Assembly: GCA_024688685.1 (NCBI GenBank)
Contig: JAILDX010000004.1
Span: 186,001-250,000, forward strand
Direction of reading: 5' to 3'
Length of the DNA stretch: 64,000 nucleotides
Source of the DNA: Saccharofermentans sp.
Lineage (GTDB): Bacteria > Bacillota > Clostridia > Saccharofermentanales > Saccharofermentanaceae
Part shown: positions 45,781-55,205 of the stretch, piece by piece
How positions within the stretch are numbered: position 1 is the first letter of the stretch
Layout of the letters: each line of letters starts with the position of its first letter
The notes under the pieces: model-generated
Databases searched by the model: none
Told to the model about the DNA's origin: nothing
Seen by the model: only the letters and a program-made list of their open reading frames with translations
Program-made: the position numbers and the translations under genes

Positions 45781-47463
45781 ATGGGTAAAACTAAAAAAAA
45801 GACTACTCCAAAGAACACGCCACTCAGGATAATACCGTTAGGCGGGTTATGTGAGATAGGCAAGAACATGACAGCCATTGAATATGGCAACGACATAGTG
45901 ATAATAGATTGCGGAATGGCATTCCCGGAGGCTAACATGCCGGGAGTCGACTGCGTTATTCAGGACTATACATACATCAGGGACAACATCAACAAGCTCA
46001 GAGGCATCATCGTTACACACGGACATGAAGACCACATCGGAGGTCTGCCTTATTTTATGCGCGAGTTTCCATGCCCAATTTACGGAGGCAAGCTGGCTAT
46101 TGAACTTGTAAGGCATAAGCTTATGGAACACGGTGTAAGCTTTAACGGAATATCCCTCGAGGCATTCAGGAACGGAGACAGGGTCCTTATAGGATCCTCT
46201 TTCGAGGCCGAGTTCATACGAGTTAATCACAGCATCGCGGACAGCTATGCAATCGCGATAAAGACACCTGTCGGCACCATTCTTCATTCCGGAGATTTCA
46301 AGGTTGACTACACACCTATCAACGGCAAGCCTATAGATCTTCAGAGGTTCGGTCAGATCGGCAGAGACGGAGTCCTCCTCTTTATGTGCGAGAGCACGAA
46401 CATCGAGATCGAGGGCAACTCCCCTTCTGAGAGACACGTCGGAGAAGCTTTCCAGCGTCTTTTCAAGGATGCGAACGGAAGGATAATCGTTGCGACTTTC
46501 TCGAGCCATGTTCACAGGATGCAGCAGATCTTTACAGCTGCGGAGAAGTACGATCGTCACGTATGTCTCTCCGGCAGGAGCATGCTGAACGTGTTTAAGG
46601 TTGCCAATTCCCTCGGCTACATTGAGATGAAGAAGGATACTCTTATCGACATAGGTGATATCGATAATTACGACGACGATGAGATAGTAATACTCACTAC
46701 GGGAAGCCAGGCTGAGCCAATGAGCGCGCTTTCGCGAATGGCTTATGCCTCACACAAGGCCGTTGAGATCAAGGAAGGCGATACCGTCATCATTTCTGCG
46801 GATCCCATTCCCGGTAACGAGAGATCTATCTACAACGTTATCAATGAGCTGTACAGACAGGGCGCTACCGTTATATATCATTCACTTGAGGATGTTCATG
46901 TATCGGGACATGCGTACAGGAATGAGATAAAGCTTCTCCATTCACTGATTAAGCCTAAATATGTAATGCCGGTACACGGCGAATACAGGATGCTGTACCT
47001 GCACAAACAGCTTGCGATGTCTTTGGGCACCCCCGAAGAGAATATCTTTGTAATGAACAATGGTGATGTATTGTCCATCACACCTGAGTCAGCCGGCATT
47101 ACCGAGACTGTACCTGCAGCAGCCGTTCTTCTTGACGGCAATGGCGTTGCGGACATCAACAGCCGCATCCTTACCGACAGGCTTCATCTCGGAGAAGACG
47201 GCGTAATCGCCATAGGACTTGTAATCGATGAGCGCACGGGAGAACTTCTGGCTCCCCCTGTCATATCGTCTATCGGGTTTGTTTTCGAGGAGGAGAAGGC
47301 TGAGATACATCGCGAGATACTTATGAAAGTCGTTTCAACTCTTCCAAAGCGCGAGATAGAATCAGCCGTAAATAAGAACGCATACCGCGAACAGATCAGA
47401 GGATTGTGTTTCTCAAAGACAAGAAAGAGACCTCTTATCCTGTTTAATGTGACGAAGATCTGA
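45781..47463 (+). CDS. rnj: Ribonuclease J
   Basis: A 560-residue metallo-beta-lactamase/beta-CASP ribonuclease with 5'-exo- and endonuclease roles in mRNA decay and rRNA maturation. The zinc-binding THGHEDHIGG (His80, His82, Asp84, His85), a SGD motif (LHSGDFKVDY), the beta-CASP domain (FSSHVHRMQQI, LSGRSM, TTGSQAEPMSAL) and VHGEYRML are visible. The ~15-residue Lys/Thr-rich N-terminus is an extension. There is no gap from the upstream gene and only a weak AAAGG, so coupled translation is likely. Confidence 0.96.
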   Translation: MGKTKKKTTPKNTPLRIIPLGGLCEIGKNMTAIEYGNDIVIIDCGMAFPEANMPGVDCVIQDYTYIRDNINKLRGIIVTHGHEDHIGGLPYFMREFPCPIYGGKLAIELVRHKLMEHGVSFNGISLEAFRNGDRVLIGSSFEAEFIRVNHSIADSYAIAIKTPVGTILHSGDFKVDYTPINGKPIDLQRFGQIGRDGVLLFMCESTNIEIEGNSPSERHVGEAFQRLFKDANGRIIVATFSSHVHRMQQIFTAAEKYDRHVCLSGRSMLNVFKVANSLGYIEMKKDTLIDIGDIDNYDDDEIVILTTGSQAEPMSALSRMAYASHKAVEIKEGDTVIISADPIPGNERSIYNVINELYRQGATVIYHSLEDVHVSGHAYRNEIKLLHSLIKPKYVMPVHGEYRMLYLHKQLAMSLGTPEENIFVMNNGDVLSITPESAGITETVPAAAVLLDGNGVADINSRILTDRLHLGEDGVIAIGLVIDERTGELLAPPVISSIGFVFEEEKAEIHREILMKVVSTLPKREIESAVNKNAYREQIRGLCFSKTRKRPLILFNVTKI

Positions 47464-47465
47464 TA

Positions 47466-47930
47466 TCAGCAGAACAACAGGTGGATAACTATACCAACTG
47501 CGAGTCCCAGAATGGAACCCATTACGACCTGCAGCGGAGTATGTCCGACGAACTCTTTGAGCTTCTCTTCGTCAGTCAGTTCCTTACCGCCCATCTTATT
47601 GATGAAATCCTGCATCTCATTGATGGCCTTTGCCTGCTTGCCTGTCTCACGCCTTACGCCCATTGCATCATGCATTACGACGATGGCAAGAATGGCAGCT
47701 ACGGCAAATACGCCGGAGTCGAATCCGTACTCAAGACCTGTCATAACAGCTACGGAAGTAACTGTAGCTGAATGACCGCTTGGCATTCCTCCGTCACCGA
47801 AAAGACGCTCGAGCTGGAACTTCCTGTTGATGATCAGGTATGTTATAGCCTTGAGTATCTGTGCAATCACCCACGCTGAAAGACCTGCCAGCAGTATGCT
47901 GTTTGTTATTATCTGCATTAAAATATCCAT
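47466..47930 (-). CDS. Divergent PAP2 family membrane protein (DUF212/YuiD)
   Basis: A 154-residue membrane protein with about four hydrophobic segments and the DUF212 motifs GDGGMPSGHSATVTS (about 45-59) and VVMHDAMGVRRETGKQA (about 88-104), related to acid phosphatase/vanadium peroxidase enzymes but with a changed active site. A lipid or polyprenyl phosphate substrate is plausible. There is no ribosome site; the -10 is seven bases before the ATG. A GTG directly upstream (47933) is in frame. It converges on rnj with a 2-base gap. Confidence 0.85.
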   Translation of the reverse strand: MDILMQIITNSILLAGLSAWVIAQILKAITYLIINRKFQLERLFGDGGMPSGHSATVTSVAVMTGLEYGFDSGVFAVAAILAIVVMHDAMGVRRETGKQAKAINEMQDFINKMGGKELTDEEKLKEFVGHTPLQVVMGSILGLAVGIVIHLLFC

Positions 47931-47937
47931 CACAACT

Positions 47938-47946
47938 ATTATACCA
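47938..47946 (-). promoter_or_regulatory. Extended -10 promoter for the PAP2-family gene (leaderless)
   Basis: Minus strand TGG-TATAAT: a TGn extended -10 with no clear -35. Predicted start is one base before the ATG at 47930. Confidence 0.55.
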
Positions 47947-47957
47947 CCGGGAAAACC

Positions 47958-48509
47958 TTAATCATGTTTGAAGAGATGGGCAATAAAATCAAAGAACTGC
48001 AGAGGCGTCATATCCCCCAGTCTGCGGTTTCCGCCGTAATCGCCCGAGTTGAGGAACATATCAACCTTGTTGGCAAGAAGCTTAACAAATATAAAAACAA
48101 GTATGCATATAATGCCAAGGAAAACGAGTCCGTGAGGCGGCATCAGGAAATTGGGGATAAAGAACCTCAGGACAACGTTGACTGCCCAGATGATGATAAA
48201 TACGATACCCAGCCATCTGATCTCATATGCACCCGTCTGCGTCACAAAATCATCTATATTGTGAACTCTGAAATAGAACACGAATATCGCGAAAAAGAAT
48301 GCCGCATTGGTAAGACCTCTGTAAACCCCGTATCCGACAAGAGACTTCATAAACTTCTGGGAGATATCACCGATCTGCGGGATCGTATCTGTAACAAAGC
48401 AGTAAAGGCTGCAGACAAACATAACGATAAACAGCACTGTAAGTACCAGTGTTACCGCCATTGCTCTTTTATTGAACTTTGATCTTGCTGTTCCGCCTGC
48501 CAATTTCAT
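47958..48509 (-). CDS. Four-helix membrane protein of unknown function
   Basis: A 183-residue protein with a basic start (RSKFNKR) and four hydrophobic segments (about 17-38, 63-82, 96-115, 124-145), then a charged C-terminus. GGG lies about ten bases before the ATG. No family is recognised. It follows the DUF218 gene by about 30 bases on the same strand and is probably the end of the sensor-kinase transcript. Confidence 0.6.
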   Translation of the reverse strand: MKLAGGTARSKFNKRAMAVTLVLTVLFIVMFVCSLYCFVTDTIPQIGDISQKFMKSLVGYGVYRGLTNAAFFFAIFVFYFRVHNIDDFVTQTGAYEIRWLGIVFIIIWAVNVVLRFFIPNFLMPPHGLVFLGIICILVFIFVKLLANKVDMFLNSGDYGGNRRLGDMTPLQFFDFIAHLFKHD

Positions 48510-48542
48510 ATAAAAAAACCCTACGAAATATTACCACAATCA

Positions 48543-50012
48543 TCAGTACATATCTATGCTCAATCCCATAAAAGCCATAAATGAAAGAAGCATGACGAGA
48601 ATGATCAGGATGATAATATGCTTTGTCTTAACGATATAAAGCATCGCGGCAAACTCTCTCATGACCGCATTGATACTGAAATACCACACTGTCCTGCTCC
48701 CCACGCCAAAGATAGGGAATCCTGTCGTGGAAGCGATATATCCGCTCCTTAAGACATGATATCTGTTTGTTGCGAATATTACCTTGCCGTCCTTATCTTT
48801 CTCCCGTATGAGTTTTTTGGAAAAGATCATATTCTCTCTTGTCGTTGTTGACTTGTCCTCAATAAGGATATGGCCGTCGTCAACGCCCTTCTCAAGAAGA
48901 TAATTCCTCATAGCGGCCGCCTCCGACATGACCTCATCACTTCCCTTTCCTCCGGAGGGAACGAAGATCACATCTCTTCCCGTCTCTTTCTTCTGCCAGT
49001 CGGCAAACCAAAGCGCCCTGTCAACTCTACTTCTTAAAAGAGGTGTGAGCGTTCCGTTCCTGCGTATCGCACATCCGAGGATAATGATGTAATCAGCATC
49101 AAAATCGGGCAGCCTCTTCGATGTTTTTGTAAGACAGATGAATGTCCCCAAAAACATACTCTCAAAATAATACACAAACAGGCAGATCAGCGATTCCACA
49201 TAATCAGTTAACAGATGTCCCCTGCTCGAATGAACATCTATCAGTCCGTCGAGCAGCGTATACATTTGTGTTCCGAGAATAGTTCCGGCAATAAGCATTC
49301 CGCATACAATTATGCAAAGAGCATTTACTAATCTTACACCCTCCCTCTTCATCAGCACGATATTGCTGATGATCATATATAACGACACAAGGATGACAAA
49401 AGGAAAAGCAAACCATGCTACGCCCCATATGACGGACATGGCACGGTAGTAGATCAGATAAAGCTCATCGTTTGGAGAAGCGACATCCTGTATCAGAGAT
49501 TCATACACACTTAGTCCTCCGAAAAATACCGAAAGACCCGTATAAAAAACTGAGCGGTAAGAATAACAGAAACGCTGGTAGCTGATGACCGCATTCGCAA
49601 CGGAAAGTATGAACACAAAGAACAGCAGCAGTACAAGCTCCTTTATTATGAGCCCCAGCTTGTTAAAGGTTCCGATCGGAGCATCCTTTGTAATGATGTG
49701 CAGAGAGTTAACATAATATGTTGTTGAGAATGCGTTATTCTCACCGTCCCCGTAATCGATTATGATGTTGCAATGTCCCGGGGCAATGGCCTTTAAATTA
49801 AGTACTGCTTCACCGTCTTTTACCTGAAAGCTCTCTATCGAGACTACGCCTTCACCCTCAAGACTTGCGGTCATGTACCCTTCCCTGATCCCGGATTCGA
49901 CATACCTGTACGAGAAAGTATCTCCTATGATATATATATCAAATGCTATGATAACCCCGATCAATACAAAAGTCGCAATGAGAACGATTATCTTCTTAAG
50001 GGTTATTTCCAT
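48543..50012 (-). CDS. DUF218 (ElyC/SanA/YdcF-like) membrane protein
   Basis: A 489-residue protein. An N-terminal helix and a small outer beta domain (about 35-110) are followed by five to six hydrophobic segments (about 115-305) and a DUF218 domain (about 320-460) with the ILGCAIRRNGTLTPLLRSR and VPSGGKGSDE motifs and STTTRENMIFSK. DUF218 proteins affect envelope integrity and vancomycin tolerance in other bacteria; chemistry unknown. It starts one base after the REC-GGDEF stop, so it is co-transcribed with the left signalling module. Confidence 0.8.
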   Translation of the reverse strand: MEITLKKIIVLIATFVLIGVIIAFDIYIIGDTFSYRYVESGIREGYMTASLEGEGVVSIESFQVKDGEAVLNLKAIAPGHCNIIIDYGDGENNAFSTTYYVNSLHIITKDAPIGTFNKLGLIIKELVLLLFFVFILSVANAVISYQRFCYSYRSVFYTGLSVFFGGLSVYESLIQDVASPNDELYLIYYRAMSVIWGVAWFAFPFVILVSLYMIISNIVLMKREGVRLVNALCIIVCGMLIAGTILGTQMYTLLDGLIDVHSSRGHLLTDYVESLICLFVYYFESMFLGTFICLTKTSKRLPDFDADYIIILGCAIRRNGTLTPLLRSRVDRALWFADWQKKETGRDVIFVPSGGKGSDEVMSEAAAMRNYLLEKGVDDGHILIEDKSTTTRENMIFSKKLIREKDKDGKVIFATNRYHVLRSGYIASTTGFPIFGVGSRTVWYFSINAVMREFAAMLYIVKTKHIIILIILVMLLSFMAFMGLSIDMY

Positions 50013-50013
50013 G

Positions 50014-51375
50014 TCAGAGATGCTTTCTCTTATCGTCTTCTATCTCGGTATCGTCAGCCTTTACAAGCTCGGTAGCATACTCGATCCTCGCAGACTCACT
50101 TGAATCGGATTCATTCCATTCATTGAGGATCCTGCCGATAACTGTCTTGATATATTTATCGTCCAGCTCAGGCATAAACAGGAAGAACTGGTTCGGCTTG
50201 CTTTGCATCATGATATCGCTCTTGCGGAGAGACTTGTTGAGCATCTCACCGAACTGCTGTGACAGCTTTGCGATCGTTGCCATTTCTACTGTCTCATTTA
50301 CCGGAGTAACAGTAAAGAGCACCTTATAAGCCACGCCATGATAGCTCTGTATGAATCTGAGCATAAATCTGTATATAGTGCTGAAAGCATCCTGTCCCAG
50401 CCAGAAAGCGCAGTCTGATGTATTGCGTTCCTCAAGTATCATCGTAAGCTTCTTGAGTTCCTCTTCCGCGCTCCTCACTTCAATAACGGGGATCTCGTTG
50501 CAGCCTCCATAGATGGAATAGCCGTGTTTGCCTTTCTGCTTAACGTGATAAAGAGCTTTATCAGCCTTGGGAAGAAGTTCGTCATACAGAGTACCGTCCT
50601 TTGGAACAAATACACCGCCTATAGACACGCCGAGAGGAATGGACATATCCTGACCCATCAGGCTTCTCGCCTTGTCGAGGAGCTGCTCATTGATCCTGGA
50701 TGAGATGCCTGCAACAACACTTTCCTCATCAATTTCCTTAAGGAAAGCAACGAACTCATCGCCTCCTATTCTTCCGAGAATATCGTCTGATCTGACATTG
50801 CTACTAATAACCTTCGCAAACTGGACAAGTATCTCATCACCCATCTCATGACCATGGATATCGTTTACGAGCTTGAATGAATCAAGGTCGATCATGAGAA
50901 GGACACCTCTCTCCTTAAGACAGACTTCTGACAATGTCTGATTGACACTCGCCTTGTTCAGAAAGCCCGTCAGCTTGTCAGTTGAAGCCTCTTCCTTAAG
51001 TCCCTGTATCTGCTCGATATTGCCAAGGATATTCTCGATCCTTCTGAGAAGGACATCAGGTCTGAAAGGCTTCCTAATGAAATCAACGGCTCCCTTATCA
51101 AGTCCAAGACCCTCAAGATCCTCGGCATCGTCTGCAGTCATATACATCACAGGGATCTTCTCGGAGTGTTTCTTCTGAAGGATATCGTGCATCTCAAAAC
51201 CACTCATGCCGGGCATAAGAAGATCCGACAGGATCAGAGATGGCTTGTGCTCATCGTAGAGCCTGATTGCCTCTTCGCCGGAAGACGCACAGATAACTTC
51301 GTATTTCTCAGACAGCACCTTACTGGTAACAAGGAGCATCATCTCTTCATCATCAACTATAAGGACCTTCATCAT
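50014..51375 (-). CDS. Response regulator diguanylate cyclase with C-terminal pseudo-GGDEF domain
   Basis: A 453-residue cytoplasmic protein. The receiver domain (1-120) has the acidic pair in VDDEE and phospho-acceptor Asp in LSDLLMPGMSG (about 52). The GGDEF domain (about 135-290) has an intact RIGGDEF motif and an RxxD (RSDD) inhibitory site five residues before it, so feedback by cyclic-di-GMP is likely. The last ~140 residues look like a second GGDEF fold in which LRKSDIMMQ aligns with the usual LRxxDxxxR but GGDEF is replaced by KPNQF, so it should be inactive. The start overlaps the kinase stop by four bases (ATGA); GGAGG lies seven bases upstream. It is paralogous to the protein at 56057. 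Confidence 0.9.
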   Translation of the reverse strand: MMKVLIVDDEEMMLLVTSKVLSEKYEVICASSGEEAIRLYDEHKPSLILSDLLMPGMSGFEMHDILQKKHSEKIPVMYMTADDAEDLEGLGLDKGAVDFIRKPFRPDVLLRRIENILGNIEQIQGLKEEASTDKLTGFLNKASVNQTLSEVCLKERGVLLMIDLDSFKLVNDIHGHEMGDEILVQFAKVISSNVRSDDILGRIGGDEFVAFLKEIDEESVVAGISSRINEQLLDKARSLMGQDMSIPLGVSIGGVFVPKDGTLYDELLPKADKALYHVKQKGKHGYSIYGGCNEIPVIEVRSAEEELKKLTMILEERNTSDCAFWLGQDAFSTIYRFMLRFIQSYHGVAYKVLFTVTPVNETVEMATIAKLSQQFGEMLNKSLRKSDIMMQSKPNQFFLFMPELDDKYIKTVIGRILNEWNESDSSESARIEYATELVKADDTEIEDDKRKHL

Positions 51376-54300
51376 ATCTTATCCTCCGGGAAAGCTTTCA
51401 TGATTACTCTTACCGTAATCCTGTATTTATCCATCAGTCTTGCATGATCACTGATAATATCGGAGTACCTTTCTTCCTTTGCCGCAGTCTCATGGAAGAG
51501 CGCGATATCGGCAAGTTCGTTGGCTCCGATCATCCTGGCAGTACTCTTGAGAGCATGCACTCTCGTCCTGTAATCAGTCCAGTTCTTTGATTCAAAATCA
51601 TTCGATATATCGGCTGCCTTAGCATTATATCCGCCTGCGAATGTCTTAAGCATCTCGATGTAGAAATCCTCGCTTCCGCCTGAATAACCGATACCCGAAA
51701 CAGTATCAAACCCTGCATCCTTCAGGATATCCATCGGAGCCTTTACTTCCGGCTCCTTCTTCCGCGTCTTATCAGAAGGCATCGAAACTACTCTCTGGAT
51801 CTTATCCTCCGGCAGATACTTCTCAAGTATCGCGGACAGTTCCTTCATATCGATCGGCTTGGAAAGGTAATCGTTAAAACCTTCCTTGATATACATATCT
51901 CTCATGCCTGCAACCGCATTAGCAGTGAGACATATAACAGGCGTATCATAGACCAGCTCCTCACGGACGAGATACTTCAGAGTCTCGATACCGTCCATTC
52001 CGGGCATCATATGATCGAGGAATATCAGATCATATCTCTTTACCTGTACCATATCGATACATTTCTTTCCTCCGTCAGCCGTATCAGGATCAATGCCGTA
52101 GATCTTCAGGAGGCCTTTCGCAACCTTGAGGTTCATATCGTTATCATCCACAACAAGGATCTCGGCACCCGTAACCTTGATCTCTTCCATCTTCTCGATC
52201 GTCTGAGCCTCATCGTTTACCGCAAATGAACCGACAGGAGTCTTATCTATGATCTTCTGTCTCAGATCGAAATAGAATTCCGATCCTTCACCGTACTTAC
52301 TCACGACCTTCAGGGTGCTGTCCATCATGGTGAGGAGTCCCTGGACTATCGAGATACCGAGTCCCGTTCCTTCGATATTCCTGTTCTTCTCAACGTCTAT
52401 CCTCTGGAAAGACTTAAAGAGTTTATCCATATCCTCTTCCCTTATGCCGACACCTGTATCCTTAACGCTGACACGCAGAACAAAACCATCCTCGGCAACA
52501 TTCCTTCCGGTCAGGGTAAATGTAACCTTACCAGAGTCAGTATACTTCACGGCATTTGTCAGGAGGTTGATGACGATCTGTTTGATCCGCACATCATCTC
52601 CGAACAGACTGGAAGGCATATTCTCATCAATATCAAAAACAAGATTAAGCCCCTTCTTCACTGCCTTGTCAGAGATCATATTGTAGAGGTCTTTCACCAA
52701 AGCTCTGACTTCATATCTCATAGGAACGATCTCCATCTTTCCCTCTTCGATCTTGGAGAAATCAAGGATACCATTTACGATCTCAAGAAGAGTCCTGCCT
52801 GCACTGCTGATATTGGTAGCATACTCTTTGATTTTAGGATCGTCTGACGATCTCAGGATCATCTCATCCATACCTATAACGGCATTGATAGGGGTCCTTA
52901 TCTCGTGGCTCATCTGCGCAAGGAATCTCGATTTTGCCTGCCCTGCAGCAGCTGCATCTTTTGCAGCCTGCGCAAGCTCATAATTCGCATGATTCTGCCA
53001 CCTGATGATCCTGTTAACCATAATGATCATGACTATAATGCAGGCAAACAGCATCGCAACACTTATTGATGTGATTATAATGCACAGGCCATAGACATCC
53101 ATCCAGTTACTGACGATATAGATCGTAAATCCGGAAGTCTCATGAACCGTCTTCATACCGGTGACAAAGCTGCCGTCATAATCCCTGAATCCAAAAGAGG
53201 AAAAATCAGTATTGATATTAACGTAAGGCGTATCGACAACGTTGACGGATCTGCTTGAAGACATCTGATAATCCTTATTGGGATGATTGATTATGTTGCC
53301 GTTTGGATCAGCGAGGAAAGCGTATGATTCAGAATAGACCCTCTCGTCAAAGATATTGATGAGCTTATCCATGAAGAAGTCTATTCCAAACACACCGAGG
53401 TACTCTCCGCTCTCACCGTACATTGTCTTTGAAAGAGTAATACAGTAATCTCCGGTCTGTTCATCCATATATGGTGCAGAAATGGAATATCCGCTTTCCG
53501 AAGCCATTGTGTCCTTATACCACTGTCTGTCTTTTACGTACCAGTCATCATCAGGTTCCCATCCGTTGTTCATGATAACCTGATGTTCTTTATAAGGATT
53601 GGCTATATAGCAAACTGAAATATCTTTATAGTTTGCCGCGACATCATTAAGCCACTCAACGCACTTGTCATAATCGTCGAGCCTGGAAGGATCGGCCTCA
53701 ATAACATGCGTAAACATGTCAAGAACAACCTGCTGTTCATTGACCCAGCTTGTAAGACGCATAAAGTACAGATCCATATCGAGCGTAATACGGTATGAAC
53801 CTATGAGGAATCCGAACAGGAAATTGATTACAAAATTAAAGACCATGGCAAATACGAAGATCGATATGATACGAGTCCTGTACTTGCGGATATTTTTGGA
53901 AATATCAAAATGGCTCTCCTTCTCGGCATTCTCCTTCCTGCGGCGTTCCGAATTGACCATTGAAGAATACGAGAATAGATTCTCCAGCTTCTCTGACAGG
54001 ATCATTCCGGATTCCCTTATTGATGTAAAGTCCTCCTTGAGATCGACACTGTTATTGATCCTTGCCGAGTCACTCAGCTTGATTATCTTCTTCAGCGGAT
54101 ACCTCAGCTCGTCAGATATATTCGCAATGAACTCGTTTTTGTCATCAAGTGCTGCTTCCGCTTCTATCCTTCGCTTGATACTGTTCAGATAGAAAACGAC
54201 AAGGAGTATGAGCAGTGCAACAAAAACGATTGTGGTCCAGCCGATTGTCATATATGTACTCGAATACAGAGTATTCTCATCAACGAGAAGGATCATATAC

Positions 54301-55073
54301 CATCCGCTGCTCGTCTCACTGCTGAATACTATCTGCGAGCTTCCGTCTATTGTCTCTGTAAACTTCTCATGTTCATGTGACGAGAGGACTTTATAAAGAA
54401 CGGAAGAATACTTTGGAAGTGCAACCTGAGCCTTCTTGCCTGCATAAGACATATCAGTATATCCGACGATCATCTTATCTCTCGATACGATAAGTGCCTT
54501 ATAATCATTGCCGCCCATCATCTTCGTAATGGAATCCTGAACCCTGGTCATCGTAAAGTCCATGGCAACAACAGTCTCGCGGTCATCAAGCAGCTTTGAC
54601 ATCGTGAAACACATATTGCCTGTCATGCTGTCGATATAGGGTTCTGACAGATATATCTCACCGCCCTTATCAACAGCACCGATATACCACAGTCTCTCAT
54701 TGGCGTGATAATCAGCCGGCATATCAAAATCAGGGATTATCGCCCAGTCAGGTCCTGCGATGTATGAGTTAAAATTAAATCCCCCGGATCTTGCCTCCTG
54801 AGATATCTTCTGCTCATATATGTACTTCTCAATGGCGATATTGGAAGCTCCATTGTCATAGAGAAGCTGTGCCCCGGACGCAAGTTTATTAAGTGTTCCT
54901 GCTGCATCATTGAGATTATCCTGAAGTTCGCTTCTTATCGAATCGAGCCTGAGTTCATATATCTCATCAGTCTCATTCATCTTGGTCGTTATCAGCTGAT
55001 AAGACGTAAAAACAGCAACAAAAACAAAGACCGTAATCATCACGATCAGAACAATATAATCTGATGTCTTCAT
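51372..55073 (-). CDS. Hybrid sensor histidine kinase with two Cache-type sensor modules, REC and HPt
   Basis: About 1233 residues. A transmembrane helix, a first dCache-like outer domain (about 30-265), another helix, then a HisKA-like stretch in which the His is Asp (NISDELRYPLKK, about 320). No ATPase domain follows it. Next come a further helix (about 395-418), a second dCache-like domain (about 425-645), a fourth helix, HisKA MSHEIRTPINAVIGM (about 720), HATPase with GTGLGISIVQG, a receiver (VVDDND, LDHMMPGMDG at about 1018) and an HPt domain (HALKS, about 1171). It can autophosphorylate and pass phosphate via REC and HPt, presumably to the coupled REC-GGDEF protein. I use the ATG at 55073; a TTG four codons upstream (GGGG in front) is possible. 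A TATAAT at 55120-55125 (minus strand) is a candidate -10. Confidence 0.9.
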   Translation of the reverse strand: MKTSDYIVLIVMITVFVFVAVFTSYQLITTKMNETDEIYELRLDSIRSELQDNLNDAAGTLNKLASGAQLLYDNGASNIAIEKYIYEQKISQEARSGGFNFNSYIAGPDWAIIPDFDMPADYHANERLWYIGAVDKGGEIYLSEPYIDSMTGNMCFTMSKLLDDRETVVAMDFTMTRVQDSITKMMGGNDYKALIVSRDKMIVGYTDMSYAGKKAQVALPKYSSVLYKVLSSHEHEKFTETIDGSSQIVFSSETSSGWYMILLVDENTLYSSTYMTIGWTTIVFVALLILLVVFYLNSIKRRIEAEAALDDKNEFIANISDELRYPLKKIIKLSDSARINNSVDLKEDFTSIRESGMILSEKLENLFSYSSMVNSERRRKENAEKESHFDISKNIRKYRTRIISIFVFAMVFNFVINFLFGFLIGSYRITLDMDLYFMRLTSWVNEQQVVLDMFTHVIEADPSRLDDYDKCVEWLNDVAANYKDISVCYIANPYKEHQVIMNNGWEPDDDWYVKDRQWYKDTMASESGYSISAPYMDEQTGDYCITLSKTMYGESGEYLGVFGIDFFMDKLINIFDERVYSESYAFLADPNGNIINHPNKDYQMSSSRSVNVVDTPYVNINTDFSSFGFRDYDGSFVTGMKTVHETSGFTIYIVSNWMDVYGLCIIITSISVAMLFACIIVMIIMVNRIIRWQNHANYELAQAAKDAAAAGQAKSRFLAQMSHEIRTPINAVIGMDEMILRSSDDPKIKEYATNISSAGRTLLEIVNGILDFSKIEEGKMEIVPMRYEVRALVKDLYNMISDKAVKKGLNLVFDIDENMPSSLFGDDVRIKQIVINLLTNAVKYTDSGKVTFTLTGRNVAEDGFVLRVSVKDTGVGIREEDMDKLFKSFQRIDVEKNRNIEGTGLGISIVQGLLTMMDSTLKVVSKYGEGSEFYFDLRQKIIDKTPVGSFAVNDEAQTIEKMEEIKVTGAEILVVDDNDMNLKVAKGLLKIYGIDPDTADGGKKCIDMVQVKRYDLIFLDHMMPGMDGIETLKYLVREELVYDTPVICLTANAVAGMRDMYIKEGFNDYLSKPIDMKELSAILEKYLPEDKIQRVVSMPSDKTRKKEPEVKAPMDILKDAGFDTVSGIGYSGGSEDFYIEMLKTFAGGYNAKAADISNDFESKNWTDYRTRVHALKSTARMIGANELADIALFHETAAKEERYSDIISDHARLMDKYRITVRVIMKAFPEDKI

Positions 55074-55148
55074 CTTGCTTAACAAAACGGTACCCCGGAT
55101 GAGTTTATACTAATGTTCTATTATACTACATAGACAGACAGCCTGCAT

Positions 55149-55180
55149 AAAAAAAGCAGGTCCGTATTACCGGACCTGCA
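55149..55180 (-). terminator. Rho-independent terminator after the aquaporin gene
   Basis: A perfect 9-bp stem GCAGGTCCG / CGGACCTGC (55156-55164, 55171-55179) with a 6-base loop is followed on the minus strand by seven T. It insulates the kinase gene from the aquaporin gene. Confidence 0.88.
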
Positions 55181-55205
55181 GTCATTCAAAAGATTTACGT
55201 CAGGA

